A stretch of 64,000 bases of DNA from Rhodocollybia butyracea (Eukaryota > Basidiomycota > Agaricomycetes > Agaricales > Omphalotaceae): assembly GCA_015501585.1 (NCBI GenBank), contig JADNRY010000014.1:124001-188000 (forward strand). Direction: 5' to 3'. The notes below the pieces were generated by a model. That model worked only from the letters and a program-made list of their open reading frames with translations. It made no database searches and was not told the origin of the DNA. Shown one piece after another: positions 31,460 through 42,800 of this stretch (position 1 is its first letter; each line of letters starts with the position of its first letter). Position numbers and translations under genes: made by a program.

Positions 31460-32780
31460 TTACAGCGCAAGCTCGACTTTTTTTTTTGTGTGTGAAGACG
31501 GTAATCCTACTACAGAAGCCAGATCGTATTTTATTCTGTTTTGACTTTGATGACAACTTGGAGTTGGTTTGTTGAATGAGTCAAGGGTGTTCAAGGCGCG
31601 GTATCTGTCCTCAAGGTTATTTTCTTCTTTAGGGAAGCCGAGGCGCGCGCGCGTGATGCTGGCCATGGGCCCGGGATGCTGGTGAACGATAAGGTGAACT
31701 TGAGGCTTAGGCATGGCGGTTGTGGAGTTGAAGGGAATGCATGTTGTTTTTCGGGGGGGAACGGCCAAGTTTTTCTTGTGTGGTAAGGAGTAGTTAGTGG
31801 GAGAGGGGAAAGATGGAGATACATAAGGGCTTACTAGGACTCTGATATTCGGGTGAGCAGTATCTCTCGACTCTACACCTCGCACGACTCATCAGAGCTA
31901 CATTATCGTCTGCGATTTTTAAACACCCTCCACATCTCTGTACCACCCTCCTTAGGCAACGCCAGTTCACCTGCTCGGTATTTCACCCATCCGGCAATCA
32001 CAGCTGCGACTTAAGGACCACACATTGCGCGAACCTTTCTTGGGGTGATAGTACCTGCCTTCGTGATATCCAAATCCGCATCAAGCCCAATGAGAACGTC
32101 GATCCCAGTCACGTAACTCCGCATGAACGCAGGAATGAGGGCAGTCCCTCCATAGCAGTTCTGGTGGTTTGGACCGGCGCCGTGTGTCAGAAGAACGCGA
32201 AGGAGGTTTGTGAGTAGTTCAACGGGACGGTTGAAGATGTTCTGTAACTTAACGGTGGTCCTGACGATATCTTCAGAGCTCCGTGTTCGAGTAAGTATAC
32301 AAGCCAGTGTTCCTTCGTGCGTGCTTTTGAATTGGAAGTACGTTGATATTTGGAAGGCTGTTGCGTTTGACATCCGGGAGTTACTAACTAAAAAGCAATT
32401 TAAGCCTGGTTTGCTGGTACTTGGTTGAGAGAGCAGATGATCCTGCAACGCCCTGAAAGAGATGGCATCTTTTGGATCGCCTTCCCATAGCTTTGACTGG
32501 GAATCATAAGTGGACGAGGATTCAGCGCCTCATGCTGAAATGGAAGAATATTCAAGTTGTTTTAGGGTTGTGTACAAACATGAACAAGAAACATTGGGGG
32601 AAGAGGTAGAAGCAGTCGAGTCGTCTCCTTGACGAGCATCGCATCGGATGAGAGTCTCTTCGTAGTCTTCAAAATTCTCGAAATTGAAACTTGGTTGTAT
32701 TAAGAAGCAGCAACAGAGGTGAAATAGCAATGGTGAAAGACTAAAGTAAATGGCGACGTAGTAAATGGTGATATACATAA
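31460..32780 (-). pseudogene. Ankyrin-repeat/MYND-finger gene fragment B
   Basis: Longest of the four fragments. From the right it has CFNFENFEDYEETLIRCDAR, then TELLTNLLRVLLTHGAGPNHQN, TGIDVLIGLDADLDITKAG and a stop after AMCGP. Then VKYRVGEL follows, a degenerate MYND segment, and a proline/serine-rich tail with HQHPGPMASITRARLGFPKE. Frames change at least three times. Compared with fragment A it keeps an extra block around 32220-32450 (LVSNSRMSNATAFQISTYF). Confidence 0.65.
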
Positions 32781-33300
32781 TGTATAGTTGAGTGAAAGGT
32801 TTACATCATTGGTACCGGGGTGAAGAAGCAGAAGAAGAGGCGGTGTATGGAGGGGAGGGGTACGGTGAAAAGGAGGAGGAGGGAACGACGATGAGCGGCA
32901 AATATGCGGTGGCAGAATTTGTTTTCATTTCGAGCATACATTCGACGTTGGGAGAGCTATGTCGGTACTCCTCGGTGAAGAGGGAGCCATCACACACTCG
33001 AGCTCCTAAAGCCAATTCCAAACTTGCGTCGCAGGACTGTCTTTCCAGGGTGTGTGCGGGGCGGGAAGCCATCGTTGAACATGAATGAGAGGTCTGGCAT
33101 CATGGCGCCGTGAACAGCAATTCCAACAAGCAAGATGCATGGAATCCGAACCTGTAACCGGTAGCCGGTAACCACTTGACACTTCCTGCACGTCGGTCGG
33201 AGAAGCCTCAAATGAAGGAGTCCCGCAGAGTATGAAAAGCCGCTGGTGGAGTGGACAACAAGAGATCGATGAGAAACTGGAGCATGATACGAGCAGCACA
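32781..33300 (-). pseudogene. Fragment of an unknown minus-strand gene
   Basis: Shares words with 42110-42800 and 44090-44380, notably LERQSCDAS and a segment preceding MLEMKTNSAT. Frames are broken. Its constant position upstream of the ankyrin-MYND fragments suggests it belongs to the 5' part of the same ancestral gene or its promoter. Confidence 0.4.
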
Positions 33301-33894
33301 AAGGAGACAGGGATTATCGATTAAGGTGGAAAGCCGGTGGCTAGTGGCCTGGAAGACAAAGACACGATAGCCTCAAGAACACCCGGCATCTGTTGCAATT
33401 AGCTGCCCGGTTAACGCTGGTTTTTTGTAGTGTGAGGATTGGCAATTTCTTTTCTGTGCTTTTCTAGTTACGAGTTGTAGAGGCTTCCAAGCTCAAGCTT
33501 CAGACATGTAATGGTGGTTGCGGAGATAAGTATAACAGTTGATCACGCGGTGTGCTGTCACATCACGATTACTATTTAAGGAAATTCGGATCAACGTACG
33601 AGCAACTGGTTGAAAGTCTGCGCCAGGTCTGCGTTGTAGTACATTGTAGCTGTGGTATCATCCCATGAGCGTACAAAGCCATCGGTGATAAATCGATAAC
33701 TTACTGGCCACCGTGACCGATACAAGCTGATGAGGGTTATACCATGCCGCATGCGCCGCGTGGACATCCAAACTCTAAACTTCTTGTCTTTGTCCGGAAC
33801 AGGTCAATGTTAACGCGTTAACGTTCAACTTCTCAAGTTTGGCTCTCGTCATATATCTATATATTTACCGTAGTACTGTTTTTCCCAAGTTCTT
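33301..33894. other. Intergenic
   Basis: No gene recognised. It contains a short stretch (caatttcttttctgtgcttttctagtta, 33446-33473) that resembles the sequence directly in front of the SSP10 leader (42998-43040) and a coding stretch at 45410-45430. Confidence 0.35.
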
Positions 33895-34540
33895 TACTAG
33901 ATACGAAGCCTACGTGCAGCTGATGACGACGCTACTAGGCCCATAGCCTCTACGAAGAGCATCTCGGGTGTCGAGACGCTGTATAAAGAGGCCCTGAAGA
34001 TGCAGAGGATCGTTCCCAATCGGCGAATGGTCCCGGTCAATGCGCACGTCATGGCTGGGTTGTGGAAGGGTGTCATCCGGGGTATTCGACTATATCCACT
34101 CTGATGCACATCCTCCGAGGATCCGGCTGGCTATAAATGGGTACGTGACCACACTGCTGAAAGCGTATGTCCTCATTGGTGCACCCGTAGACTTGGGAAG
34201 CGCCAAACATTGACACATGTAATGCTATGTAAAAATTGCGCAGGCGAACAACCAAGCGCAGGATGGCTGTAAAAAATGCGAGGCGAACAGCACTCCCGAA
34301 AAATTCCCCAAGCGAGGAATGGCTGTTCACCAAAACATGCAAGTCCCCAATGCCCGTGAAGCCATATTCAAGGCCAGTCTTACCCACTACAACTATGGCC
34401 AAAAGAATTGTGTGGAGTACTTATTTTCAGGCTCATAGGGAGCGTAAAAGCCTGAGGACCTGGGTTTAATCTAAGCGCTGAGGTATCTAGGTAAATTACA
34501 GTACTAGGTAACGCTACCTACTACTGGATACCTATGTCGC
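33895..34540 (+). pseudogene. Degraded plus-strand gene fragment, copy 1
   Basis: Related to 37745-38230. Readable words across frames are YVQLMTTLLGP, FDYIHSDAHP and LLKAYVLIGAPVDLGSA. It contains a local doubling of gcgaacaaccaagcg/gcgaacagcactcccg near 34245-34300. An ankyrin-type origin is possible but unproven. Confidence 0.35.
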
Positions 34541-34735
34541 CGCCGAGTCTGAAGAAGTCCCCCGATGAGGATCATCTTTCTTGATCTATCCGCTGGCCGG
34601 AACCAGTTCTTTGGCTTGAGTTTCCAAGTGCAATGCATGCCGTTGCATTCTGACTGCAGACTTATCTTCATCAGAATACCCCTGACAAAACATAGGGCGA
34701 GCTCCAAGAAGTGAATATAGTAAATAATCTTGATT

Positions 34736-35521
34736 CTTCATGGAGACAGCCTTCCATTCCTCCAAACGTCTTTCCCCTGTTCAACAGCTGTCCAGCCTAC
34801 ATTCCAAATGCCAGATGAACGGCTGTATGAATGCTACTTATCTCAGTCGAAAGTCATTAATCAAATATTATTCAAGACTCCTAACCCCTACCAATACTAC
34901 TAGTACTGAGTGGAATTCATACTGAAACTACATACTACCACTGAGTTCAAGTCACACTGAATTGACAAAACTGACTCCTTGGATCGACGGCCAAGTCAGT
35001 GCACTGCGCAATCCCCGACTCATCATCAACGCCGTTAGATTAAATCATGATCTTTTTGACTGATGGAAACAGTCAAGTCAGTGTATTGGCGTCTATTCAC
35101 CTAATTCAGCAACTGCCACACTATCGCAGAATCGTGTTTCACAGTACTCACAGTATTGGCTAATGTATAATGCCATGGGGGCCAAAAATGACTGGTCCAA
35201 TCACAAACCACTGACTGTGTAGTTTTGCCGATACTAACGCAACATCGCTTATGACCCAGTATGTATCGGGCCCCTGAGAGGTAATGATTTTACTGTATCG
35301 ATATGAGGTAGAGTTTGACCGGCGGTGTTCAAAATTTCAGCTCTAGGACTATGTTGTGTACGTCCTTGTACGTCGCAGTGCCCAGTTCGTTCCCGGGGAT
35401 TGATGAGCTATAACCAGGGCACAGCAGAAAAACAGTGGAGGTTGTAACTTGTGACATTGTCAGCTTGTCGTTATACAGGCGGTTATAGTATGTTCAACCG
35501 ATCATATCTACTATCGGTCCT
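34736..35521 (+). repeat. Conserved SSP upstream block, copy 3 (SSP8)
   Basis: Third of the four upstream blocks; same landmarks as 22735-23500. Confidence 0.75.
35056..35076. promoter_or_regulatory. Inverted repeat TTGACTG-N7-CAGTCAA upstream of SSP8
   Basis: Arms identical to SSP6 and SSP7. The spacer is atggaaa, so one spacer base varies while the arms do not. Confidence 0.5.
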
Positions 35522-35527
35522 TATAAA
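35522..35527 (+). promoter_or_regulatory. SSP8 TATA box
   Basis: TATAAA 116 bp before the ATG, with the conserved leader following. Confidence 0.55.
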
Positions 35528-35642
35528 AAGTGACTTGTGGATGGAAATGTTTCGGTAGTTCTGCTGGTTCAGTCCCTCACTCGAATATTTCAGCTTGCCG
35601 GTCAAGTTACACTCCTCGAAATACTCCATAAAATCCCTAAAT

Positions 35643-36577
35643 ATGCGCGCCGCCCTTCTCCTCTTAATGCTCATAGCGAGCTTCATGCTTGCTGTGTGTA
35701 TACCAGTGCCTCCTACTGAAGTCGGCGAAACACCCGGGCTACCAGATGGTTCCAAGAAAAGACCACCCCCGAGTGACAATTCAAGCCAGCCAACGAAAAA
35801 ATTCTTAAAGAATGGCAAAGAACGTGTAAGTGTTTACCCGTTAATCATTTATTCCTAATACCAACATCTTGCCAGATTGTGACCTTCATTAGCGACAAAA
35901 GTGGTACCCCGACCTCGCAAGCCGATATCACTGTTTTTGATGACACCGACATCACCAAAATGGGTTTCTCCGGAAGGATCAATCGTTTCTTTACCTCGGC
36001 TACCAATACCTGCAAAGGTTCATGGAGACCAGTGGGAGAGAAGAAATGGGTTTATTTCAAGATCACTGGTGACGGGTGTGATCCATCATGTTTCGGGTGG
36101 TCAGCAATAGGACGTGAGTACTCACTCCTGGATTTGATTTTTCTTGCATTTCTCATATATGCTTTGCTAGCTCAATATCGAACGAACCCGGCTGAGGGTG
36201 GGCCCGCTGCAGTACCCCACGGGACCAAGACTCAGAGGTATTTTAGCCTTAGCAAAGGCGACCCGGCCCATGACGCCTTTGACCCGAGCACCCTTCCGGA
36301 AAGCGATCTTAGCTTCCAACCATCCACTGAAACGGCAAGGGCTGCAACGATGACGACCCTTTTGGAAGAGTTTGACCGCGAGTTTATGAATCCGCACAAT
36401 GAGCCTCATACTCCTCCGCCTGCTACTCCTGGTCCTGGAAATCCTGGTCATCCCCATGATGTGATGGGCATACCTAATATCCTGAATTCTCCTCTGCCTC
36501 CCACTCCTCCTAGTCGTCCTGGAGCTCCTCCTCCTCGTGATGCTCCATTTCCTCCTCCTGCTCAGCATCATCATTAA
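35643..36577 (+). CDS. SSP8: small secreted protein
   Basis: Predicted 275 residues. Introns are 35826-35875 and 36114-36170; the exons sum to 828 bp. The signal peptide (MRAALLLLMLIASFM) has a linker with SKKRPPPSD and TKKFLKNGKER. The core reads IVTFISDKSGTP and WVYFKITGDGCDPSCFGWSA. Exon 3 has RYFSLSKGDPAHDAFDP and a long tail rich in PP, PGPGNPGHPHD and HHH. Intron 2 is 57 bp and fully open; if retained it adds a hydrophobic stretch (LLDLIFLAFLIYALLA) in frame. Function unknown. Confidence 0.77.
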
Positions 36578-37089
36578 TCCATCTCATATCCCACATGCTC
36601 ATTGAGGGCTTGTTTCTACTAGGCATAATAATATTTGTTGCTCCTTTGACATAGTGATGAGATCAGCAAACCCTCCGGTCTTCTCCATTAAGAAACCAGT
36701 CCATGCTCAAAGACTGGTTAACCCAAGGTTAACCCAATGATTAGAACTCACGGCATGGGAAGAGATAAGTATCCAATAAAATAATGCACTAAACTCCAAC
36801 AAACGTTTCTTTGATATTGTCTCCCGCGTCCTCGCCTTCTTGCCTTCTTGCCTCTGATAGTATTGTAATTCAGAACATCAAAGACCTTGAGACTATCCTT
36901 TGTATCCAAGAATAAGCTATATTCAATCTTTCGCCAACGATGTTTTGCGGGGGGCGTTATGAGACGGTGGAAAAAGTTGTTAGTGTAACATGAAGAATAA
37001 GTTTTGACGGGTGGGTATCCCTATCGTTGCGCTAATCATCTAACCCGCCCTTCCCGTCAGCCTACACTGGGATCAACACGAAAACTCAT
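36578..37089. repeat. Conserved SSP downstream block, copy 3
   Basis: Matches 24433-25019 and 30925-31459. Noncoding. Confidence 0.7.
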
Positions 37090-37720
37090 GTCGATATAGC
37101 GAATTCATCCGAGTCGCTCACGAACGACATTGAAGTTCGATGAATCCACGAATATGATTTTGTTGCGGCGCAAGCTCGACTTTTTTTTTTTTTGTTTTTT
37201 TTTTGAGAAGAGGTACAAGCCAGATTGTGTTTTATTTCGAGTTGGTTTGTTGAACGACTCAGGAGTGTTAAAGCTGCGGTATCTGTGCTCAAGGTTAGTG
37301 TCTTCTCTGGGGAAGCCAAGGCGTGCGTGCGTGATGCTGGCCACGGGGATTGCTAGTGAAGGGGAAGGAAGGTTTAAGTACAACAGCGGTAGTGGAGTTG
37401 AAGGGAGTGCGTGTTTTTTTTTGTGGATCGGCCAGGTTTTTCCTGTGTGGTAAGGGGTAGTCAGTGGGAGGGGGAAAAGATGGAGATACATATCAGCTTA
37501 CTCTGATATTCGGGTGAGCAGTATCTCTCAATTTTACACCTCACATGGCTCATCAGAGCTGCATTGTCATCTGCCATTTTTAAACATGCTCCACATCTCT
37601 TCGTACCACCCTCCATAGGCAACCCCAGTTCACCTACTCGGTATTTCACCCATCCGGCAATCACAGCTACCAAGTCCTTTACTATGTTCTTCATTATTTC
37701 TTTGTAAAGATTTGTATTAT
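37090..37720 (-). pseudogene. MYND-finger gene fragment C
   Basis: Only the C-terminal part of the ankyrin-MYND gene. It reads DLVAVIAGWVKYRVGELGLP, then TKRCGACLKMADDN and RCKIERYCSPEYQSK. The MYND pattern is recognisable, but the late cysteine is replaced (PEYQ for LECQ) and an inner cysteine by histidine, so zinc binding would fail. The tail is out of frame beyond. The ankyrin part is missing because the fragment is cut near 37720. Confidence 0.6.
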
Positions 37721-37744
37721 GATTATTAGAATCGTGATAGGGCA

Positions 37745-38230
37745 ATGGGGAGGTTGAATACATTTGATAATACTAGTAGTGAAAGTGTGATTCCGGTACC
37801 GTGTCCTCAAGCCTTTGCGAGATCGGGTGACATTGCTTCGCTCCAGAAGACCTTGGACCAGCGGAGAAGTGATACGAAGCCTATGGCTATCATCTACGTG
37901 CAGCTGACGACCACGCTACTAGGCCCATAGAAAGAACATCTTGGGTGTCAAAAGCCCTGTATAAGGCCGCCGTGGAGGTACAGGGGATCATTCCCAATTG
38001 ACTAATGGTCAGCACATCGATGAATGCACACGTCATGACTGGGTCGTGGAAGGGGTGTCATCCGGGGGACTCGACTATATCCGCTCTGACGCACATCCTC
38101 AGATCCCGCTGGCGATAGATGGGTACACCATGCTGCTGAAAGCGTATGACCTCATTGGTGTACCCACTGTAGACTTGGGAAGCGCCGAGGTATCTAGGTG
38201 AATTACAGGTCTTTGGATCATCTTGCTTGA
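37745..38230 (+). pseudogene. Degraded plus-strand gene fragment, copy 2
   Basis: Copy of 33895-34210 extended to the left. It begins openly with IPVPCPQAFARSGDIASLQK, an ankyrin-like first helix, then YVQLTTTLLGP and a stop. Further words (LDYIRSDAHPQIPLAIDGY, LLKAYDLIGVPTVDLGSAEV) lie in another frame. Head-to-head with MYND fragment C; possibly the 5' half of the same gene family, inverted. Confidence 0.45.
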
Positions 38231-38379
38231 TCCATCCACTGACCGGAACCAGTTCCTTGGCTTGAGTTTGCCTGCAATGCATGCCGTTGCAGTCTGACTG
38301 CAGACTTATCTTCATCAGAATACCCCTGACAAAACATAGGGCAACCTTCAAGAAGTGAATATAGTAAATAATCTTGATT

Positions 38380-39175
38380 CTTCATGGAGACAGCCTTCCA
38401 TTCCTCCAGACGTCTCTCCCAGGCTGTTCAACAGCTGTCCGGCCTACATTACAAATGCCAGATTAACGGCGACCATCTGGAACTTGTATGAATGCTACTT
38501 ATCTCAGTTAAAAGTCATTAACCAAATATTATTCAAGACCCTACCAATACTACATACTACTGAGTGGAATTCATACTGAAACTACATACTACCACTGAGT
38601 GCAAGTCATACTGAATTGACGAAACTGACTCCTTGGATCGACAGCCAAGTCAGTGCAGTGCGCGATCCCCGACTCATAGTCAACGCCGCTAGATTAAATC
38701 ATGATATCACTTTTTGACTGATGGAAACAGTCAAGTCAGTGCCATGTACTGGCGTCTATTCACCTAATTCAGCAACTGCCACACCATCGCAGAATCATGT
38801 TTCACTGTACTCGCAGGATTGGCTAATGTATAATGCCATGAGGCCAAAAATGAATGGTCCAGTCACAAATGACTGTATAGCTTTACCGATACTAACGCAA
38901 CATTGGCTTATGACCCAGTTGTATCGGACCCCTGAGAGATAGCGATTTGTATCGATATGAGATAGAGTTTGACCGGCGGTGTTCAAAATTTCAGCTCTAG
39001 GACCATGTTGTGTACGTCCTTGTACATCGTACCCAGTTCGTTCCCGTGGATTGATGAACTATAACCAGAGCACAGCAGAAAAACAGTGGAGGTTGTAACT
39101 TGTGACATTGTCAACTTGTCATTAGTATGCAGGCGGTTATAGAATATTCAATCAATTATATCTACTATTGGTCCT
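38380..39175 (+). repeat. Conserved SSP upstream block, copy 4 (SSP9)
   Basis: Fourth of the upstream blocks. The closely matching part starts a little earlier (about 38210, ggatcatcttgcttgatcca; compare 34568). Confidence 0.75.
38714..38734. promoter_or_regulatory. Inverted repeat TTGACTG-N7-CAGTCAA upstream of SSP9
   Basis: Arms identical to the other three sites; spacer atggaaa as at SSP8. Confidence 0.5.
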
Positions 39176-39181
39176 TATAAA
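39176..39181 (+). promoter_or_regulatory. SSP9 TATA box
   Basis: TATAAA 116 bp before the ATG. Confidence 0.55.
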
Positions 39182-39296
39182 AAGTGACTCGTGGATGGAA
39201 ATGTTTCGGTAGTTCTGCTGGTTCAGTTACTCACTCGAATATTTCAGCTTGCCGGTCAAGTTGCACTCCTCGAAATACTCCATACGGTTCCTAAAT

Positions 39297-40144
39297 ATGC
39301 GCGCTGCCCTTCTCCTCTTAATCCCCATAGCGAGCTTCATGCTTGCTGTGTGTATACCACTGCCTCCAGATGTGACCACTGGTAAAAGACCAGCAGAGGA
39401 TGAAGGCACCAACCCACCCCGACAGAAGAAAACGTATCACCTACAACGTGTAAGTGTTCACGGTTTAGCCATCTATACCTAATACCCACATGATCTTGCC
39501 AGACTGTGACCTTCATTACCGACAATAAAGGTACTATTTCCAGCTCGGAAACCACTCCTTTCGGTGATCGCAACGACGTCACTGCATCGGGCTTCGTCGA
39601 AGCAATCAATAAAGTCCTTGGTACTACGGGCTCTAAAGGAGTTCATACCTACGAGGGTAAATGGGAAACAGCTCAAGGAGACAAGAAATTTGTTTATTTC
39701 AAGATCACTGGTACCGGATGTGATCCATCATGTTTTGGGTGGTCAGCACTGGGAAGTGAGTACTCGCTCCTGGATTCAATTTTTCTTGCGTTTCTCATAT
39801 ATGGTTTGCTAGCGAGATGGAGAGTTGCCAAGGGTAAAGTTGTAGAAAATGGTAAGATGAGGTATTATGGTCTTAGCCGAGGCGGCCCAGACAGTAACAT
39901 CTGGGATCCTGTTTTGTCACTTCCGGATATAGCTACCCTAGATGGGGTCCCCAAGGCTAGCCGCCAGGAGTGGGACGCCCTCTTGGATGATTTTAAGAAG
40001 CACTTTATGAAACTTTCAGATTCTCCTTCTCCTCCTATTGCTCAGCCTCCCACTGGAAGTCCTGATCCTGACCAGGATCCTGACCAGGGTCCTGCTATTC
40101 TTCCTCCTCTTCGTCCGATGCGCCCATCTGGTCGTCCTCAGTGA
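39297..40144 (+). CDS. SSP9: small secreted protein
   Basis: Predicted 245 residues. Introns are 39450-39502 and 39756-39812; the exons sum to 738 bp. The signal peptide (MRAALLLLIPIASFM) is followed by a linker with TGKRPAEDEG and RQKKTYHLQR. The core reads TVTFITDNKGTI and FVYFKITGTGCDPSCFGWSA. Exon 3 has RYYGLSRGGPDSNIWDP and a tail with PDPDQDPDQGPAILPPLRP, nearly the same ending as SSP6. Intron 2 is 57 bp and open in frame, as in SSP8. Function unknown. Confidence 0.77.
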
Positions 40145-40749
40145 GCGCATGTTTCTACTAAGCATAATAATATTTGTTGCTCCTTTGACATAATGACGAG
40201 ATCAGCAAACCCTCCAGTCTTCTCCATTAAGTAACCAGACCATACCCAAAGACTGGTCAACCCAATCACTAAAACTCACGAATAGGAAGAAATAAGTATC
40301 CAATAAGATAATGTGGCACCAGACTCCAACAATCGTTTCTTTGATAAAGTTGTCTCCCGCGTCCTCGCCTTCTTGCCTCTGATGGTATCGTAAACCAGAA
40401 CATCAAAAACCTTGAGACTATCCCTTGTATCCAAGAATAAGCCATAGTGAGTATTATTCAGTCTTTGGCAAACGACGTGTTGTGTTTTACGGGAGGCATT
40501 ATGAAACGGTGGAAAAAATTGTTAGCGTAGATATAGAGAATGAGTTTTGATGGGTGGGCATCCTATCGTTGCGCTGTTCCTCAATGGGACCGCGCCGGTT
40601 ATTCCTTCCTTCCTTCCTTCCTTCCCATAAGCCTACATTGGCATCAACGCGAAAACTCATCTCAATATAGCGAATTCATCGCTCTCTCTCGGGAACGGCT
40701 CACGAGTGACATTGGAATTTGACAAATCTGTGAACATGACTCTTTCGTT
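40145..40749. repeat. Conserved SSP downstream block, copy 4
   Basis: Matches the blocks after SSP6-8. It contains a (TTCC)n microsatellite (about 40604-40625) not present in the other copies. Confidence 0.7.
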
Positions 40750-42000
40750 GCAGCGCAAGCTCTTTTTTTGAGAAGAATCCTACAAGCCAGATTGTGTTTT
40801 ATTTGGACTTTAAGGACAAGTTGGTTTGTTGAATGACTCAGGGGTGTTCAAGCTGCGGTATTTGTGCCTCAAGGTTATTGTCTTCTCTGGGGAAGCCAAG
40901 GCGTGCGCGCGTGATGCTGGCCACGGGGATGCTGGTGAAGGGCCAAGGCGAAGGGAGGCTTAAGCACAACATCTGTGGTGGAGTTGGAGGGGAGTACATG
41001 TTTTTTGGGGGGATCGGCCAGGTTTTTCCTGTGTGGTGAGGGTAGTCGGTGGGAGAAGAGAAAGATGGAGATACTTAATCTGACATTCGAGTGAGCAGTA
41101 TCTCTCGATTTTACACCTCACACAGCTCATCGGAGCTACGTTATCATCTGCCCTTTTCAAACACTCTTCATACCACCCTCCCTAGGCAACGCCAGTTCAC
41201 TTACTCGGTATTTCAATCCATCAATCACAGCTGCAACTTAAGGACCACACATAAAATTCTCCTGGAATGATAGTATCTGCCTTCATGATATCCAAACCCG
41301 TATCAAGCTCCATGATAACGTCGATCCCAGCCGTGCAATTCCGCATGAACGCAGCCACTCCATGGTGGTTCTGGTGATTGAGATTGGCGCCGCGTATCAG
41401 AAGGACGCGAAGGAGGTTTGTGAGTTGCTCGACGGAACCGTCGAAGACGCTTGTAACTTAGTGGGGGGTGTTGACCATATCTTCAGAGTCCACATGAGCT
41501 CCGTGTTCGAATAAGTATACAAGCCAGTATTTCTTCGTGCGAGCTTTTGAGATTGGGAGTGCGTTGATGATTGGAAGGATGTTGCGTTTGACAAGCTGGA
41601 GTGAGACTCGATACCGAGCATTATATGTACTTAGATAACCATTTTCACCCTGTTGAACGACCAACGTAGCAATATTGCACGCTCGGCGATCCTTGAAAAG
41701 GCCAGTAACTAGATTCGCCTCGCTTGCTGAGAAACTGGATGATCCTGCAACGCCCCGAAAGAGATGGCATCTCATGGATCACTTCCCCATAACTTTGACT
41801 GAGAATCATAAATGGACGAAGATTTAGCGCTGTGTACGGTGCCTGTCACTCGACAACGACGAGGAAACGTTGGAGGAAGAGGGTAGAACCAGTCGCAGAG
41901 TCGTTTTCTTGACAAGCGTTACAGCAGCCTTCAAAATTCTCGAAATTGAAACTCGGTTGTATTAAAACTGGAGTGGGAACAGAGCGTAAAAGAGCAAGGG
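40750..42000 (-). pseudogene. Ankyrin-repeat/MYND-finger gene fragment D
   Basis: From the right: FRGVAGSSSFSASEANLVTG, ACNIATLVVQQGENGYLSTY, LQLVKRNILPIINALPISKA, then YWLVYLFEHGAHVDSEDMVN, a clear ankyrin-type sequence. GLDIMKADTIIPGEF and the best MYND remnant of the four follow (ADDNVAPMSCVRCKIERYCS, then LECQIKYLHL). The first MYND cysteine pair is lost (EECLKRADD). Stops and frame changes separate the blocks, so it is a pseudogene, but it shows best what the parent looked like: about five ankyrin-like segments followed by a MYND finger. Confidence 0.65.
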
Positions 42001-42800
42001 TGGAAGACTAAAGTAGATGGTGACGTAGATGGTGATATACATACTGTACAGTTGAGTGAAAGGTACCGGGGGTGAAGAAGTAAAAGAGACAGCGTATGGA
42101 GGGGGAAGGGTATGATGTTTTCATTTCGAACATACATTCGACGTCGGGAGAGCCATGTTGGTACTCCTTTGTGAAGAGGGAGTATATCACGGCAAAAGGC
42201 CATCCCACTTTCCGAAATATAGGCGTCTGGCATCCACGTATCAGGAGTATCGGTGCGGAGTTCGCTAAACCAATGGAAGACAACAGCACAACCACGAGTG
42301 ATTGTCATTGATGGTGTGTCGGGAGGAAAGGTAAAAGGACGACCGTTTCGTTCTAAAGGTGGACGACGACGGTACCAATAGCCTGATCGAGCCATCTGTG
42401 CACGCAAGTTCCGCTAAGGCGTAGCTTTGTGTTCAGATATTCCAGCGGAAGAATCCTTGGATATGCATCGCGGAATCGTTGTTGGATGATAAAATCAATC
42501 AAAAATTGAATCACTGATAGAATGAAATCGTATCTGAGGACAATTTTCTTGACAGAACAGGACAACAAGTATCGAGGGAGAGACAGAAACCTTTTTGAAG
42601 ATCCACAGAGGTCTCGAACGGTGTTTTCGAGACTGGCATTTGGGTTTACTTTAGTGTTTTTTGGTATGAATATAGCTATCACACACCTAAAGCCAATTAC
42701 AAATCTTGCGTCGCAGGACTGTCTTTCCAGGTTCTGTGCGGAGAGCAAGAAGAGTGGTAGAGAAAGCACTATAGCAGACAGGCATGACCGGTGCCGGTGA
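42001..42800 (-). pseudogene. Fragment of an unknown minus-strand gene
   Basis: Two long open stretches overlap in different frames: one with FVIGFRCVIAIFIPKNTKVN and YPRILPLEYLNTKLRLSGTC, the other with FTFPPDTPSMTITRGCAVVF and HWFSELRTDTPDTWMPDAYI. They can be joined only by a frame change near 42390. The block around LERQSCDAR recurs at 33006-33070. I do not recognise the product. Confidence 0.4.

Noticed and set aside
32990..33301. Cysteine-rich minus-strand frames of about 100 codons
   Set aside because: They lie in a repeat-derived segment with related but frame-broken copies near 42700 and 44150.
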